NCBI RefSeq assembly: GCF_023101765.2
Contig: NC_064235.1
Coordinates: 6,259,501 to 6,323,500, forward strand
From: Spodoptera frugiperda
Taxonomy: Eukaryota > Arthropoda > Insecta > Lepidoptera > Noctuidae
Direction of reading: 5' to 3'
Length of the DNA stretch: 64,000 bases
Shown one piece after another: positions 23,018-36,300 of this stretch. Numbering within the stretch: the first letter of the stretch is position 1; the number at the start of each line of letters is the position of its first letter. Under the pieces are notes generated by a model. That model saw nothing but the letters and a program-made list of their open reading frames with translations. It had not been told where the DNA came from and did not search any database. Made by a program: the position numbers and the translations under genes.

Positions 23018-23355
23018 ATTCCGGAGCTGCGGACTACCTAGCAGGTTAACCGGGGCTCTGGCTCGAAAAGCAGGAGTAGGAACGGGGTGGTTTTTAGTCA
23101 GTAAGAGTCTGAAACTCCCTCTCGCCTCGCCCAAGGCGAGAGAAGTCATTGGAAAACCATGATTGTGTGGTTATTAGGAGAAAATTGTTGCTGTGGCTGA
23201 TAATTATGATGGCTTTTTTTAAAGGGGGAACATCATGACAATGTCTTCTCTTGCCTTAGGCGAACCGAGAGGGAGTATCAGACTCTTACTGACTAAAAAC
23301 CACCGCGTTCCTACTCCTGCTTTTCGAGCCGGAGCCCCGGTAAACCCGGTGATCG
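23018..23355. mobile_element. Inverted pair of family A repeats
   Basis: The plus copy at 23018-23155 and the minus copy at 23215-23350 are separated by about 60 bases. A transcript crossing both could fold into a long double-stranded stem. The minus copy ends abruptly at GGTAAACCCGGTGATC, lacking its 5' end. Confidence 0.75.
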
Positions 23356-23634
23356 TTCCAAAATGTAGATTCGTTGGAACAGAGAAATCCAACGATATGT
23401 ATGACCGTTGGTTTTATCAATGTAAATGTAACCATGAATCATAAATTATATATTAACTGTTTATATACATATATGTATGATGTATATTATTATTATTTTA
23501 ACATTATTATCAGCTCTCGCGCCCAAGCTTCCGTTTTCTGATAACACTTGATGAACGGTTGAGTTTGTAATGTGTTGTTTTCATTGTATTTGTAATTTGT
23601 TTCTAAACTAGCGTTTGACCGTGGCTTTGCGTAT

Positions 23635-23795
23635 GTTTGGAGGCCCAATTATCCCTCCCCGATCTCCCATATTCTCAACAAAATTAATAATTCCTAAAAT
23701 GGTTACTCACTTTTAACGCTACGGTGTTTCGGGTGTCCATGGACGGCGCTGATTGTTTACCTTCAGGTGATCGGTCTGCGAGTTTGCCGGCTTAT
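23635..23795 (-). mobile_element. Family B repeat, left end missing
   Basis: Starts inside the element at GGAGGCCCAATTATCCC and ends CGGCTTATCTCC. Confidence 0.65.
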
Positions 23796-24230
23796 CTCCT
23801 AATAGTGATGAAAGGAAAAAGTATGAATTACAGTGAATGTGGTACATGTCTATAATTGGCATAAGCACATGATCTTGTGTCTTCATCTTGTTTTTCATTA
23901 ATCTTGATGTTTTTTCTGTTGACATGACATATAAATAAAAATAAGCTATTATTATCCCATGCGAACATGTACATTATATACTTTCGCATTTATGATATTA
24001 GTAAGAATATTTTATATCGAAATCTTTCATAGTTATTAAGGAGTCGGAAATAGTACGATGTTTACGTAATTTCATGTAGCCATTTTTTATGAATAACACG
24101 TTGTTCCTTGGTATATTTCAGTTTTAGATAATTTATGTTCATTTACACCATTACTGTCAAGCTGCCTCGTTTGTACAGTGTATAGTGTTATTGCTTGTTT
24201 TTTAAAACGTTGCCCCCCACACTAGGATTT

Positions 24231-24365
24231 TCCAGAGCTGCAGATTACCTAACGGGCTTACCGGGGCCCCGGTTAGAAAAGCATGAGTGGTTTTTAGTCA
24301 GTAAGAGTCTGACACTCGCTCTCGCCTCGTTCAAGGCGGGAGAAGTTATTGGATGATTTTCCTGC
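24231..24365 (+). mobile_element. Family A repeat
   Basis: Runs from AGAGCTGCAGATTACCTAAC to AGAAGTTATTGGATGATTTT. The central CAGGAGTAGGAACGG part is shortened to GCATGAGTGG. Confidence 0.75.
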
Positions 24366-24469
24366 CTGCCGCAATGTCTGTTGAGTGGGCTCCACTCAGC
24401 TGAGAGTTTTGCCCACGGCTCGTCCGAAATGCGGTAGACGTGATCAGCTCAGTTCCATTTAAAACTAAA

Positions 24470-24880
24470 TATTAATAGTTTTTTCAACAAAGCGTTGCCC
24501 CACTCTCTGATTTTCTCCTGTGTCGTAGGTGTGTTTATAATCATACATTTTCACATACACCCAGACTCGAAACAACAGTTTGTGGATCACACAAAGCGTT
24601 GCTCCATGCGGGAATAGAACCCACTTAATCCTCACGAAGTGTAGCACTTTGCGCGGCAACCAGTTGCGGCGATGACTGCACGGTTGGTGCGGTTGCTGGG
24701 CAACTGGCTGCCGCGCAACGGTTAGCGGGTTCGATTCCCGCACGGAGCAACTCTTTGTGTGATCCACAAATTGTTGTTTCGGGTCTGGGTGTCATGTATA
24801 TGTGAACTTGTATGTTTGTAAACGCACACACGACACAGGAGATAATCCTAGTGAGGGTCAACGATTAAAAAATAAAACCC
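24470..24880. mobile_element. Inverted pair of tRNA-derived SINEs
   Basis: 24470-24665 is reversed (complement of TGGGTGTGTGTGAAAATG; tRNA-like head towards 24660). 24680-24860 is plus, with CACGGTTGGTGCGGTTGCTG, the B box GGTTCGATTCCCGC, GTTTCGGGTCTGGGTGTC and GACACAGGAGATAATCC. The head-to-head heads are only a few bases apart. It resembles the tRNA-derived SINEs described from Helicoverpa and relatives; the family name is not assigned. Confidence 0.8.
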
Positions 24881-25179
24881 GTTGCCCAGCCACCGTAACA
24901 ACCATGCAATCCTTTTTATTTCTGCCTATAGTATTAGTTAAATCTTACTTTTAATAGAATAAACCCCAATTTCACCAAAACGGGTAACTATCAACATGTT
25001 TATGAATGAATTCGACTAGGTAGTCGACTTTATTATCTCCACTATCGTCCGTAAGTAATTGCGACATAATACCTGTTGGTGATATTTTAGCGAACTGATG
25101 TTGGCTCGGCTTGACCTTGTAGAGATAAGGAGTTGTCTGTGCTTACTCAGTAAGCGGTGGTTCATACTGGTGGATTCAT

Positions 25180-25590
25180 ATTTTTTATGGTATAAGCCGG
25201 TAAATGAACACATGAATCACTTGATGGTAAGCAATCACCTCCGCTCATGGAAACACCAGAGGCGTTACAAGTACGTTGCCGGCCTTTTGAGTTTTTTTTT
25301 TGTGGGTGGAAAATCATCCAATGACTTCTCTCGCTTCGGGCGAGTGTGTCAGGCGGTAGGTGAGGATGCCGTGGCGCCTCTCTAGCCACTCCTCAAAGAG
25401 GGGACTTACCGCTGCAATGACAGCGAGCCCAGGCATTTTGGGGGTTTAAGAGTTGTTGGGGAATCGAGGATTGGGAAGGGGGTGATTGGGTCTCCGGTAA
25501 CCTCACTCACACAACACAAGTATTGTTTCACGTCGGTTTTCTGTGAGGCCGTGGTATCACTCCAGTCGAGCCGACCCACTACTTTCCCTC
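25180..25590 (+). mobile_element. Family B repeat interrupted by a family A fragment
   Basis: Family B starts at GGTATAAGCCGGTAAATGAA, is broken at 25290 by a reversed family A 3' piece and about 80 unique bases, then resumes at TTTGGGGGTTTAAGAGTTG and runs to CGAGCCGACCCAC. Confidence 0.7.
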
Positions 25591-25904
25591 ACAAAAAAGA
25601 CGTTTTTTTTCTTGTCATTTTGTTCTATATTGAACGAGACCTTAGATTTGCCCGTGTAATGTGTAAACTCGTGTTAAGTGGTTTTCGTGTTGGTAGAGAA
25701 TCCGTGTGGTTTCAATTGTGTAATGCTTCGCATTTTTAGGTTATATTTGCTTAGTTATGTGACATCTTTGAGAAGATTCGCTTGCGTCTTGTGTTGCGTT
25801 TTGTCGCGTGCGTTAAGTCACTAGACGCTCAATCCTCCCATCACTATATTATGCTCAATACCTAAAATATCGGTAACACACTTGTAAATCTTATATGTAA
25901 GAAC

Positions 25905-26330
25905 ATACGTTACGCCTTTTATCCCCGAAGAGGTACACAGAGGTGCACATTACGGCACGTAATGCCGCTGTACAATGTACACCCACTTTTCACAATTTTA
26001 TTTGTATTATAAGTCCCATGTAATAGGGTGTAAGCCTATTGTCATGTACTGGGCACAATTCCAGGCTCCAGGATCCAAGGCCAGTAATATCTTGCCCGAC
26101 CCGCGAATCGAAATCGAGACCTCCTGTCTAGCAGTCGAACTTGTGACCACTCGCCCAACGTGGTGTCTGGAATTGTGTCCAGTATATGGAAATAGGTTCA
26201 CCCCCTATTACATGGGACTTATAACACAAATGGCGACAAGTGGGTGAACATTGTACATTGGCATTATGTGCCGTAATGTGCACCTCTGTCTACCCCTTTG
26301 GGGATAAAAGGCGTAACGTTTCAAAAACAA
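25905..26330. mobile_element. Inverted pair of family C repeats
   Basis: Family C has the core TACATGGGACTTATAACAC, GTGGGTGTACATTGTAC and TCTGCCTACCCC. A minus copy at 25905-26040 and a plus copy at 26195-26320 face outward from a central segment containing CGACCCGCGAATCGAAATCG. The central segment is also linked to the family at 58845-58980. This favours one composite element with inverted ends. Confidence 0.65.
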
Positions 26331-26864
26331 CTTGTAGCACTATCTAAGACACAAGCTAACATGAAGTTAAATATTATGTTCCTATTTCCTAATACACGTT
26401 CTGCAGATAATCTCACTAGTTATAACGTAAACACCCAATGTTTGAGAACAAACACATTTTTCTAATATCCATTTAGTTTTCCGCGTTCTAAGAACCTTGT
26501 TCATTCATTAGGTGTGAGTGGTCGCTTAGTCATTTTATAATGTAGGTAGTTATTGTCAAACATTGGTTTTGCATTTGATTGCTGTTTGTAGTATGCAAAT
26601 TGTCAGTATTTTCTCGTGAAACAATCTATCCCCTAATGAAAACATGACAAAAACACTATCGTTAGAACTTAGGATATTTACCATGTTTATTAGTTTTTAT
26701 GAGTTTTTGATATTTCGACACTGTTGCAAGCGCCATCCATGATCACGGATGAAGTGATAGCGCCTTGATCACGGCGCCTGTCAGTTTAAAAACTTATAAT
26801 ATGATAAAAAACATGTTCAGTAGTTTTTGGTTGGCAGTTCTCTATTTTTGGTACCTGTAGGTCA
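26331..26864. other. slik: Intron 1 of slik, one repeat
   Basis: 26655-26800 is a GGATATTTACCATGTTTATT repeat ending around CACGGATGAAGTGATAGCGC. The remainder is AT-rich without exon signals. Confidence 0.45.
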
Positions 26865-27150
26865 ATAAACAAGCTGAGGGATTACCTGATCCTGATAGTA
26901 AGCAATCGCTGCCATACATGGATACCAAAAACAGCGTAACAAGTGCGCTGTCAGTCTTTCGGGGTTTAGGAATTTAAGGGCTGTCGGGGATAGGGAACAT
27001 TGAGAATGGGGTTAATTGGGCCTCCGGTAACTCATATAACGAAACACAACGCAAGTGTTGTTTCACGTCGATTTTCTGTGAGGCCGTGGTATCACTCCGT
27101 TCGAGCCGGCCCATTCGTGCCGCAGCATGGCTCTCCCATACTTGGAATTC
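26865..27150 (+). mobile_element. Family B repeat just upstream of the slik start exon
   Basis: Runs from AAACAAGCTGAGGGATTACC to AGCATGGCTCTCCCATACTT and ends about 80 bases before the acceptor of the start-codon exon (27230). Confidence 0.75.
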
Positions 27151-27229
27151 GCTCCCCAGTCTTTTTTAAAATGTTTTGTTGTATGTATGTGTATCAATGT
27201 TTAACGTATCCAATTTGTTTTGTTGACAG

Positions 27230-27346
27230 ATATGCGAAGAGTACAAGTGGAGGTCTGACACGATGTGTAAGGACGGATGAGGCGCCGGCGCGCGCTCACG
27301 CGACGCGCAACCAATCAACATGTCGTTCTTTAATAATCTTAAGAAG
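27230..27346 (+). CDS. slik: slik exon with 5' leader and start codon (coding from 27320)
   Basis: Acceptor TTGTTGACAG ends at 27229 and donor AAGAAG|GTATGT follows 27346. Translation starts at ATG 27320-27322 and gives MSFFNNLKK, matching the conserved beginning of SLK-type kinases (MSF-NLKK). The 90-base leader contains two complete short upstream reading frames (27232-27258 and 27263-27280) that end before the start codon. Phase 0 at the donor. Confidence 0.85.
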
Positions 27347-30300
27347 GTATGTATTTACATTGTACTCGTATAGGGTGACTGGTAATTAGTGAACGATATT
27401 TAAACACGTGATTGTACTCATGATTACAAACAACTTTCCCAAAGAAACTTATTTTGTATACTCATTAGTTTTATTTTTATCACGATAACAAAACAGTAAA
27501 TTTTTACGAATATACAAAAAAGTTTCTTTGGAAAACTTGGTTATAATCATGCGTACTATCACGTGTTTAAATATCGGTCACTAATTACCTGTCATCCAAT
27601 GTTTCCTGTTTCTTTGTGTGAGTAAGGGTACCGGAGGTCCAATTGGGGTCCCTTCCCAATCTTCCCAATCCCCAATTTTCCAACAACCTTTAAATTCCTA
27701 ACCCCCAAAAGGCCGGCAACGCACTTGTAACGCCTCTGATGTTTCGAGTGTTCATGGGCGGCGGCGATTGCTTACTATCAGGCGATACGATGCTCGTTAA
27801 AAAAAATGGTTTGTAGTTAACCCATCTAATTCCAAACCTCGATTACAGGTGCTGCACCTAGGCAGCGGTAACGATGCGAAGAAAAAGAAGGTATTTAACA
27901 ACATCCGCGACAACAGCGACCCCTCGGAGAACTGGGACATGGTCGGCGAGCTTGGCGATGGAGCGTTTGGCAAGGTAAAGGCTTCAGGAGGTCTACTCTT
28001 AATTCAACGAAAAACGAAGTTTTGTCCGAAACTTCGCAGATTGCATGCTACAATTCCATTTATTGCGAACTTTTGTAAACAAAAATGAACGATTGAAAGG
28101 AAGATAAATAAATAGATTTAGATATGAAATTAAAAATAAAATGTTATTTTAAGTAACTAATTCTATTAGTAAATCAATAAAACCTACGGCCGAAGATTTA
28201 ATGAAACTTCGCATTCGAGAACCGGAGTATACCTACAGGCCTTGACTGTCGGTGGATATATGAGTGTTTTTTGAGGGGGAAAGTCATCCAATAACTTCTC
28301 CCATCTTGGTTGAGGCGAGAGGGAGTGTCATGTCCAAATACTCAAACGCTACTCAATTTTAAGACGACCTCAAGACTAATTCTGTCGCTCCCAATACTTT
28401 ATAAAATGACAGAGATAGCACGATATTTAAATATAACTTAAAACTGAGTAGTATTTCAGTATTCAGTCAGACTCTTATTGACTAAAAGCCACCCCGTTCC
28501 TACTCCTGCTTTTCGAACGGGAGCACCGGTAACCCGCTAGGTAGTTCGCAGCTTCGGGTTAGATACGAGAGTAAGGGTGCTTTTCCAAAAGAGATGTGCT
28601 ATGCTACGTTGCTGTGGATGCGTTTGGCTTCCACCAATCATATTCATTGGTACGCATAGCTTAGCACTGGTGGAAACGGGTTAAACTAAGATATGTTTTT
28701 ATATGGATAGATGCATGATATGAATTTATTTATATTGTTAAAGTTTGTCCGTCATGACGTCATGCAAAATTTTAAATCAATATACATTCGAAAGTATTTA
28801 TTTCTGTAAGAAAATAAAAAATACCCTATTCCATTATCCAATAACACGAGTTATTTCTATTTTAACTGCCCAACCATTGTAACCCAATTGTGTTTACTGG
28901 TCAGCTATCTCAGGCTGTTTATTAAAGGTATTCCATTAAATAATGTCACAATATAACATTATTTTCACTAGGAAGAGGAAAAGGTTTAAAATAATAGGGA
29001 AGATGACTAATTTTAATTTTAATGTCCGTCTTGTAGATTATTTTAAAATATTAGACACGTATTTTTTATTTTCTAACGAAAACAAATACTTTCAAAAATA
29101 TAATGATTTGAAATATTGCGTGATGTCGCCACCCTCGACGCGATTACTATGAGCCCCGGTGCACCTCGAAACCACTCCAGCACTCTCGAAAAGTTAATTC
29201 AGTGTTGTTAATTAATAAATGTTTCCTAACAAAATCCAGGTATACAAAGCGCAGCACAAGACGACGGGCCAGCTGGCCGCCGCGAAGATGTGCGTCCTGG
29301 ACAATGAAGACGACCTGGCGGACTTCACAGTGGAGATAGACATCCTGTCCGAGTGCCGGCATCCCAACGTGGTGGAACTGCACGAGGCGTACTTTATCGA
29401 CAACAAGTTATGGGTGAGTTTCGCTTGGCAAACCCCTTCGGGGGGGCGGAGATCGACATCCTGTCCGAGTGCCGGCATCCCAACGTGGTGGAACTGCACG
29501 AGGCGTACTTTATCGACAACAAGTTATGGGTGAGTTTCGCTTGGCAATGAGGACGGGGGGGGAGATCGACATCCTGTCCGAGTGCCGGCATCCCAACGTG
29601 GTGGAACTGCACGAGGCGTACTTTATTGATAACAAGTTATGGGTGAGTTTCGCTTGGCAATGGGATGATTGGGGGGGAGATCGACATCCTGTCCGAGTGC
29701 CGGCATCCCAACGTGGTGGAACTGCACGAGGCGTACTTTATCGACAACAAGTTATGGGTGAGTTTCGCTTGGCAAGGGGGGGGGGGATCGACATCCTGTC
29801 CGAGTGCCGGCATCCCAACGTGGTGGAACTGCACGAGGCGTACTTTATTGACAACAAGTTATGGGTGAGTTTCGCTTGGCAAGGGGGGGGGGGGAGATCG
29901 ACATCCTGTCCGAGTGCCGGCATCCCAACGTGGTGGAACTGCACGAGGCGTACTTTATCGACAACAAGTTATGGGTGAGTTTCGCTTGGCAAGGGGGGGG
30001 GGAGATCGACATCCTGTCCGAGTGCCGGCATCCCAACGTGGTGGAACTGCACGAGGCGTACTTTATCGACAACAAGTTGTGGGTGAGTTTCGCTTGGCAA
30101 GGGGGGGGGGATCGACATCCTGTCCGAGTGCCGGCATCCCAACGTGGTGGAACTGCACGAGGCGTACTTTATCGACAACAAGTTATGGGTGAGTTTTGCT
30201 TGGGAATTATTTAGCCATGCTTCGGCACTGCTGTGCCGGCTCGACCGGAGTGATACCACGGCCGAGCACAAAACTGACGTGAAACAACGCTTGCGTTGTG

Positions 30301-33300
30301 TGAGTGAGTTTACTGGAGGCCCAATTACCCCCCATTTCCAATATTTCTAATCCCCGATTCCCCAACAACTCTTAAATTCCTAACCCCCATAAGGCCGACA
30401 ATGCACTTGTAACGCCTCTGGTGTTTTAAGTGTCCATGAGCGGCGGCGATTGCTTACCATCAGGTGATACGTCTGTTCGTTTACCGGCGTGTTCCATAAA
30501 AAAAATCATGTACATTAATAGTGAAAACCTCTACCAGTGTCATGTCAAACGAAACAAGGACTCTTCTTTGTGTCTCATATACCGACAAACAAGAGGTGTA
30601 GTGAAACTGATTTAAATATGTTTTCTTCCTAATATACGTACAAGTTTTGATACCATTCTATTCTAAGACCACCACCTCAAAATTTCCAGATGCTACTAGA
30701 ATACTGCGACGGTGGTGCCCTAGATTCTGTGATGGCGGAACTGGAGAAAGGTCTGAACGAGATCCAGATAGCGTACGTGTGCAGAGAGATGTGCAAGGGA
30801 CTGCAGTTCTTGCATTCGAGGAGAGTTATACACAGGGACCTTAAGGCCGGCAACGTCCTGGCTACTATGACCGGCGGTGTTAAGTTGGGTGAGTCTCTTT
30901 GATTGAATTAGCTGATGGTAAGCTAGTGGTGCCGGTTATGGATAATTTTGGTACTAGAAAAGTTTTCTACTAAGCTCAATCAAAGGGCTCTTTATATTTA
31001 ACGAAAGCGTGTTCGGCGCTCTGATTGGCCGGTTACCTCTTATGACTTAATTTAAACCACATATTTATGTATAAACAACATATACTTAATTTAAAGAACA
31101 TGGAGCTGTTCATCCAGAATTTAAAACTTGATTAATTTAATATTTTGTTTCAAAATTATTATTTTTTAATAATCGTTTCTCGTTGAAATATTTAGTTGTA
31201 TTATCCTTCTACGGACTAGTAACACTTGTGGTTTAATTTAAGTCATATGAGTGATCTCCGTACTGTATATATCTACTAACATTAACTAACAGGGCACGGG
31301 ACTCACAGTACTAACCTCGGACCTCTCGGCCAGTCGTACATAGAGACCTGAAGTATTCACAGCTTCAAATCTTGGACGAGTACTACTTATGGTTTCATTT
31401 AAGTCATATGAGTGGTCTCCGTACTGTATATATCTTCTAACATTAACTAACAGGACACGGGACTCACAGTACTAACCTCGGACCTCTCGGCCAGTCGTAC
31501 ATAGAGACCTGAAGTATTCACAGCTTCAAATCTTGGACGAGTACTACTTGTGGTTTAATTTAAGTCATATGAGTGATCTCCGTACTGTATATATCTACTA
31601 ACATTAACTAACAGGACACGGGACTCACAGTACTAACCTCAGACCTCTCGGCCAGTCGTACATAGAGACCTGAAGTATTCACAGCTTCAAATCTTGGACG
31701 AGTACTACTTGTGGTTTCATTTAAGTCATATGAGTGATCTCCGTACTGTATATATCTACTAACATTAACTAACAGGACACGGGACTCACAGTACTAACCT
31801 CAGACCTCTCGGCCAGTCGTACATAGAGACCTGAAGTATTCACAGCTTCAAATCTTGGACGAGTACTACTTGTGGTTTCATTTAAGTCATATGAGTGATC
31901 TCCATACTGTATCTATCTACTAACATTAACTAACAGGACACGGGACTCACAGTACTAACCTCAGACCTCTCGGCCAGTCGTACATAGAGACCTGAAGTAT
32001 TCACAGCTTCAAATCTTGGACGAGTACTACTTGTGGTTTAATTTAAGTCATATGAGTGATCTCCGTACTGTATATATCTACTAACATTAACTAACAGGAC
32101 ACGGGACTCACAGTACTAACCTCAGACCTCTCGGCCAGTCGTACATAGAGACCTGAAGTATTCACAGCTTCAAATCTTGGACGAGTACTACTTGTGGTTT
32201 AATTTAAGTCATATGAGTGATCTCCGTACTGTATATATCTACTAACATTAACTAACAGGACACGGGACTCACAGTACTAACCTCAGACCTCTCGGCCAGT
32301 CGTACATAGAGACCTGAAGTATTCACAGCTTCAAATCTCTGTGTATGATTGGCCGCGGGCGTCGCACGGCATCGCCTGTCGTCTGATTTGGTATGTATAT
32401 ATATGTATGTATGTCTTTGGGGGTGTGTGTGTGTGCAATGATATTGTAAGTAAAAAACGCTGCTGAATAATATTAATTAAGAAACGAATTCCGTCACACA
32501 TTGGTCTAGTAGATTAGCTAAGATAAAAACAACTTCAGTCATAGAGATTTAGGTTTTACCAGTTGTTTCAGAAATTTTACCGAAATTCAAAAGTGCTTCT
32601 ACATATTCTTATAATGAATGGAAAGAATATTTCTTATCTAAAGACTATGGAAAAGGCTTTGGTACAAAACCATTCAAACTGAGCTTAGAAAAAAGTAAAA
32701 AGCTATATGTTTTACCTAAGCAACAGTTATATGTAATTTTTTATTTTCTGATTGACAATGAAAATGAGTAAATTGAGGCTAATTAGCCACTTTTTAACGT
32801 GCTGCATTTTAACTTATAATATCAATGTATCTGTATACTATATCATAATCTGTCTGTTTTAATCTTACTATTATAAGTACCTTGTATATGCTTGTACTCT
32901 CATAATAACAAAATATATGTAATCTTTTATTTGTCTGTATACATAAATTGTATGGTATTAAAGCATAAATGATAACAAAATAACAAAATTTCGCGCGCGC
33001 GCAAACTTTTGCGTGATCAGCTTCCGCTTCCGCGTTATCGGTAGACTAGTAGGTATTTTGGAACTTCACTCGCGCGTGCTAATAAAATTTTGTTGTTTTG
33101 TTATTGTGATAAAAATAAAACTAATGAGTATACAATAAAAGTTTCTTCGGGAAAATTGTTTGTAACCATGAGCACAATCACGTGTTTAAATATCGTTCAC
33201 TAATTTTACCAATCATAAAAACGTGTTTGTTTAAATTTTCAGCGGATTTCGGCGTATCAGCGAAGAACAAGTCGACGCTGCAGAAACATGACACGTTCAT

Positions 33301-36300
33301 CGGCACGCCGTACTGGATGGCGCCCGAAGTTGTGTTGTGTGAGACTTTCAGAGATCATCCTTATGATTTTAAGGTAAATTCGTTTATTTATTTATTTATT
33401 TTTTGCATTCTGAGTACGTATTGTAGTGTTCGCCCTGTTAGGATGGCGTACCGTAGGTACTTTAAAAAAACACTTTATTTGCTACGACTAATTTAATTAA
33501 TAAAAGTTTTTACATTGAGAAACTGATACAGATAATGACACGTGTGAGAATGATTTCTTTAGGTAGTGAAGCGAAATGAATATTGAGCTTGAACTGTTCG
33601 GGCGGCCACATGTAATTGCCCTTTTATATCATTAGCCTAAGCGCGGATGCGACGGGAGTTATTGCTAATGTCAGCACTTTACAGGTATTATATTGTTGGA
33701 ACATACAGTAGTTCTATTGGTTCATAACAGCCAGCCAATAGTAGTATGTTAATATTACGGCATTTACCCTCACCCACGGCGACTTTTTGTAGCGATGCAG
33801 TCGCGTGTCTGCATCGATTCAATCGTTAAGTGCACATAAAAGTAATATGCGTTAGAAGAAATGCTGTTGCGGGTTTAGTAAAGGCGCTACAAAAAAGTCG
33901 CCGTGGGCAAGGCCCCTTAACGCGGTTGAAGCCGTTAGCACAAACTAGCTAAACCATTAACCAACAAATTCTCATTTACAGGTGGACATCTGGTCATTAG
34001 GCATCACTTTAATAGAGTTTGCCCAAATGGAGCCCCCGAACCACGAGATGACGCCCATGCGGGTGCTGCTGAAGATCCAGAAGAGCGAGCCCCCCACCCT
34101 GGACCAGCCCTCCAAGTGGAGCAAATCGTTCAACGATTTCATATCTAAAGCGCTTGTTAAGGTATGTTGATTTTTGTTATGGTATAAGCCGGTAAACGAG
34201 CAGACGGATTACTCGATGGTAAGCAATCGTCGTTTTTTTTTTTTTTGATGGGGGAAAGTCATCCTATGACTTCTCCCGCCTTGGGCGAGGCGAGGAGTGT
34301 CAGACTCTTACTGACTAAAAACCACCCCGTTCCTTCTCCTGCTTTTCGAGCCGGAGCCCCGGTAAACCCGCTAGGTAGTCCGCAGCTCCGGATCAGGCAT
34401 CAGCCCTACTGGGCCCCATCTGTGGTGGTCTGATGGCTCTTTGAGGCGCGCGCGGAACGCGACGCGCCGCACGCACGGGTGTTTTTATGGTATAACAGCC
34501 AATTTCAATAACCTATCTATCTGTAGATTTGCCTACTAGAGATAGAATTTTGACATAAGTTCCATACAAAATGTGTCAAAATTCTATCTCTAGTAGGTAT
34601 AACTACAGATAGATAGGTTATTGGAATTGGCCGTGAGCCGGTAAATGAGCAGACGGATCACCTGATGCCCCTGAAGGTAAGCAATCGCCGCCGCCCATGG
34701 ACACTTGAAACAACAGAGGTGTTACAAGTGCGTTGCCAACACTTGAGGCGTTACAAGTGCGTTTTTAGCCTTTTGGAGGTTAGGAATTTGAGTGTTGTTG
34801 GGGAATCGAGGATTGGGATGATTAGGGAGGGGGTAATTGGGCCTCCGGTTACATCACTCACACAACGCAAGCGTTGTTTCACGCCGGTGTACTGTGTGGC
34901 TGTGGTATCACTCCGGTCGAGCCGGTCCGGCGATTGCTTACCGTCAGGTACTCCGTCTGCTCGTTTACCGGCTTATACCATTAAAAAAACTTCACAATAA
35001 AGCTACCATCAACTGACTGTACCTACTACAAATATCTTCACGCCCACAGGACCCAGAGAAGAGGCCGACAGCGGTAGAGCTGCTGAAACATGAGTTTGTC
35101 AACGGCAAGCTTGACGCGAAGCCTCTGAGGGACCTGCTCTTGGAGTACAGAGCTGAGGTCGTCGAGGAGGAGGTGCTCGACGATGATTCAGAGGTAATTT
35201 CTATATTTGTTTGTAGTTTATATTAAGAAAATAATATAGAAATACATTATGGTGACAAAAAAAGATGTTTCAGTGATTATTTTTTGTGTTATAACTATCG
35301 TGAGATATTTTAAAGTCAATGATTTAATTGCCGACTAATTATATGTATTTACTATACTTAATACTCTTTACACAGAAGCTGTTGATTTACCTTAATGAAT
35401 AAATAAATAGATATAATTACGTTTTACCGCGATAAGGTAACTTGACTAGTTTCAAGTCATACCGGGACTTATAAATGCCGTGTAACGTCGATTAGCTAGT
35501 AGACTATACATGAAAAATTAGTCCTTGGAGTGTTGAGATACTAATAGAGCTTCTTAAAGAATAAATTTCACGACTAAAAAGTACATATTAATTAAAAACA
35601 ATGTATTTTACAAAATTAATTTTTATGTTATCAGCTTACTCATGCAAATGTTTGACGAAGAACTCAACTAGTTTCAGCCATGCTAGAGGTTCATATTCAT
35701 GAGTTATTAATGTTACGTGTTTAGGCCGATAACATAATAATTAATTTAGTATATCTCACGAAAGTTATAATAAAATTAATGTATTTTACAGTTTTATTCA
35801 TACACCAGTGTAATTTGGAAAATAAAACCTTCCGTTATTATATATTATTCTAACAACGAATAACAATTATTCTAATTAACACCACGTAATTTTGCTTTTG
35901 ATTGCACGCTTACTAACACGTTTACCTCTTGTCGATTCGATCTATATACCTACCTATGTACTATATGTACTGTATTATGTGTGTATGTATGTGTATATAG
36001 TCGAAATCGAGGAGAGGCAAGCGAACGAAGGAACAGTACCAGAGAATTGGTTAGTATATAATGTAATTGTATTTATTTAAGTATCTAATACGTAGTATTT
36101 GTGGATTCTGAATCTTATATTGTAGTTTATTTGTAACCGATTTACTCATCATTAGGCGAATTTCTGATTTAATGATTCGGATGTTTTTGGGAATACGATA
36201 ATTAGCGAAGATCTGCATGCGCATTATTAATTTGGGAGTACTGTACCTCTCAGTCCTTTACTATCGGCTGAAATTAAATCAGTATGAGAGAGTCATGATA

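Noticed and set aside
24675..24745. tRNA gene
   Set aside because: It has a B-box-like motif but a degenerate head and continues into a SINE body; the same unit recurs reversed next to it and elsewhere.
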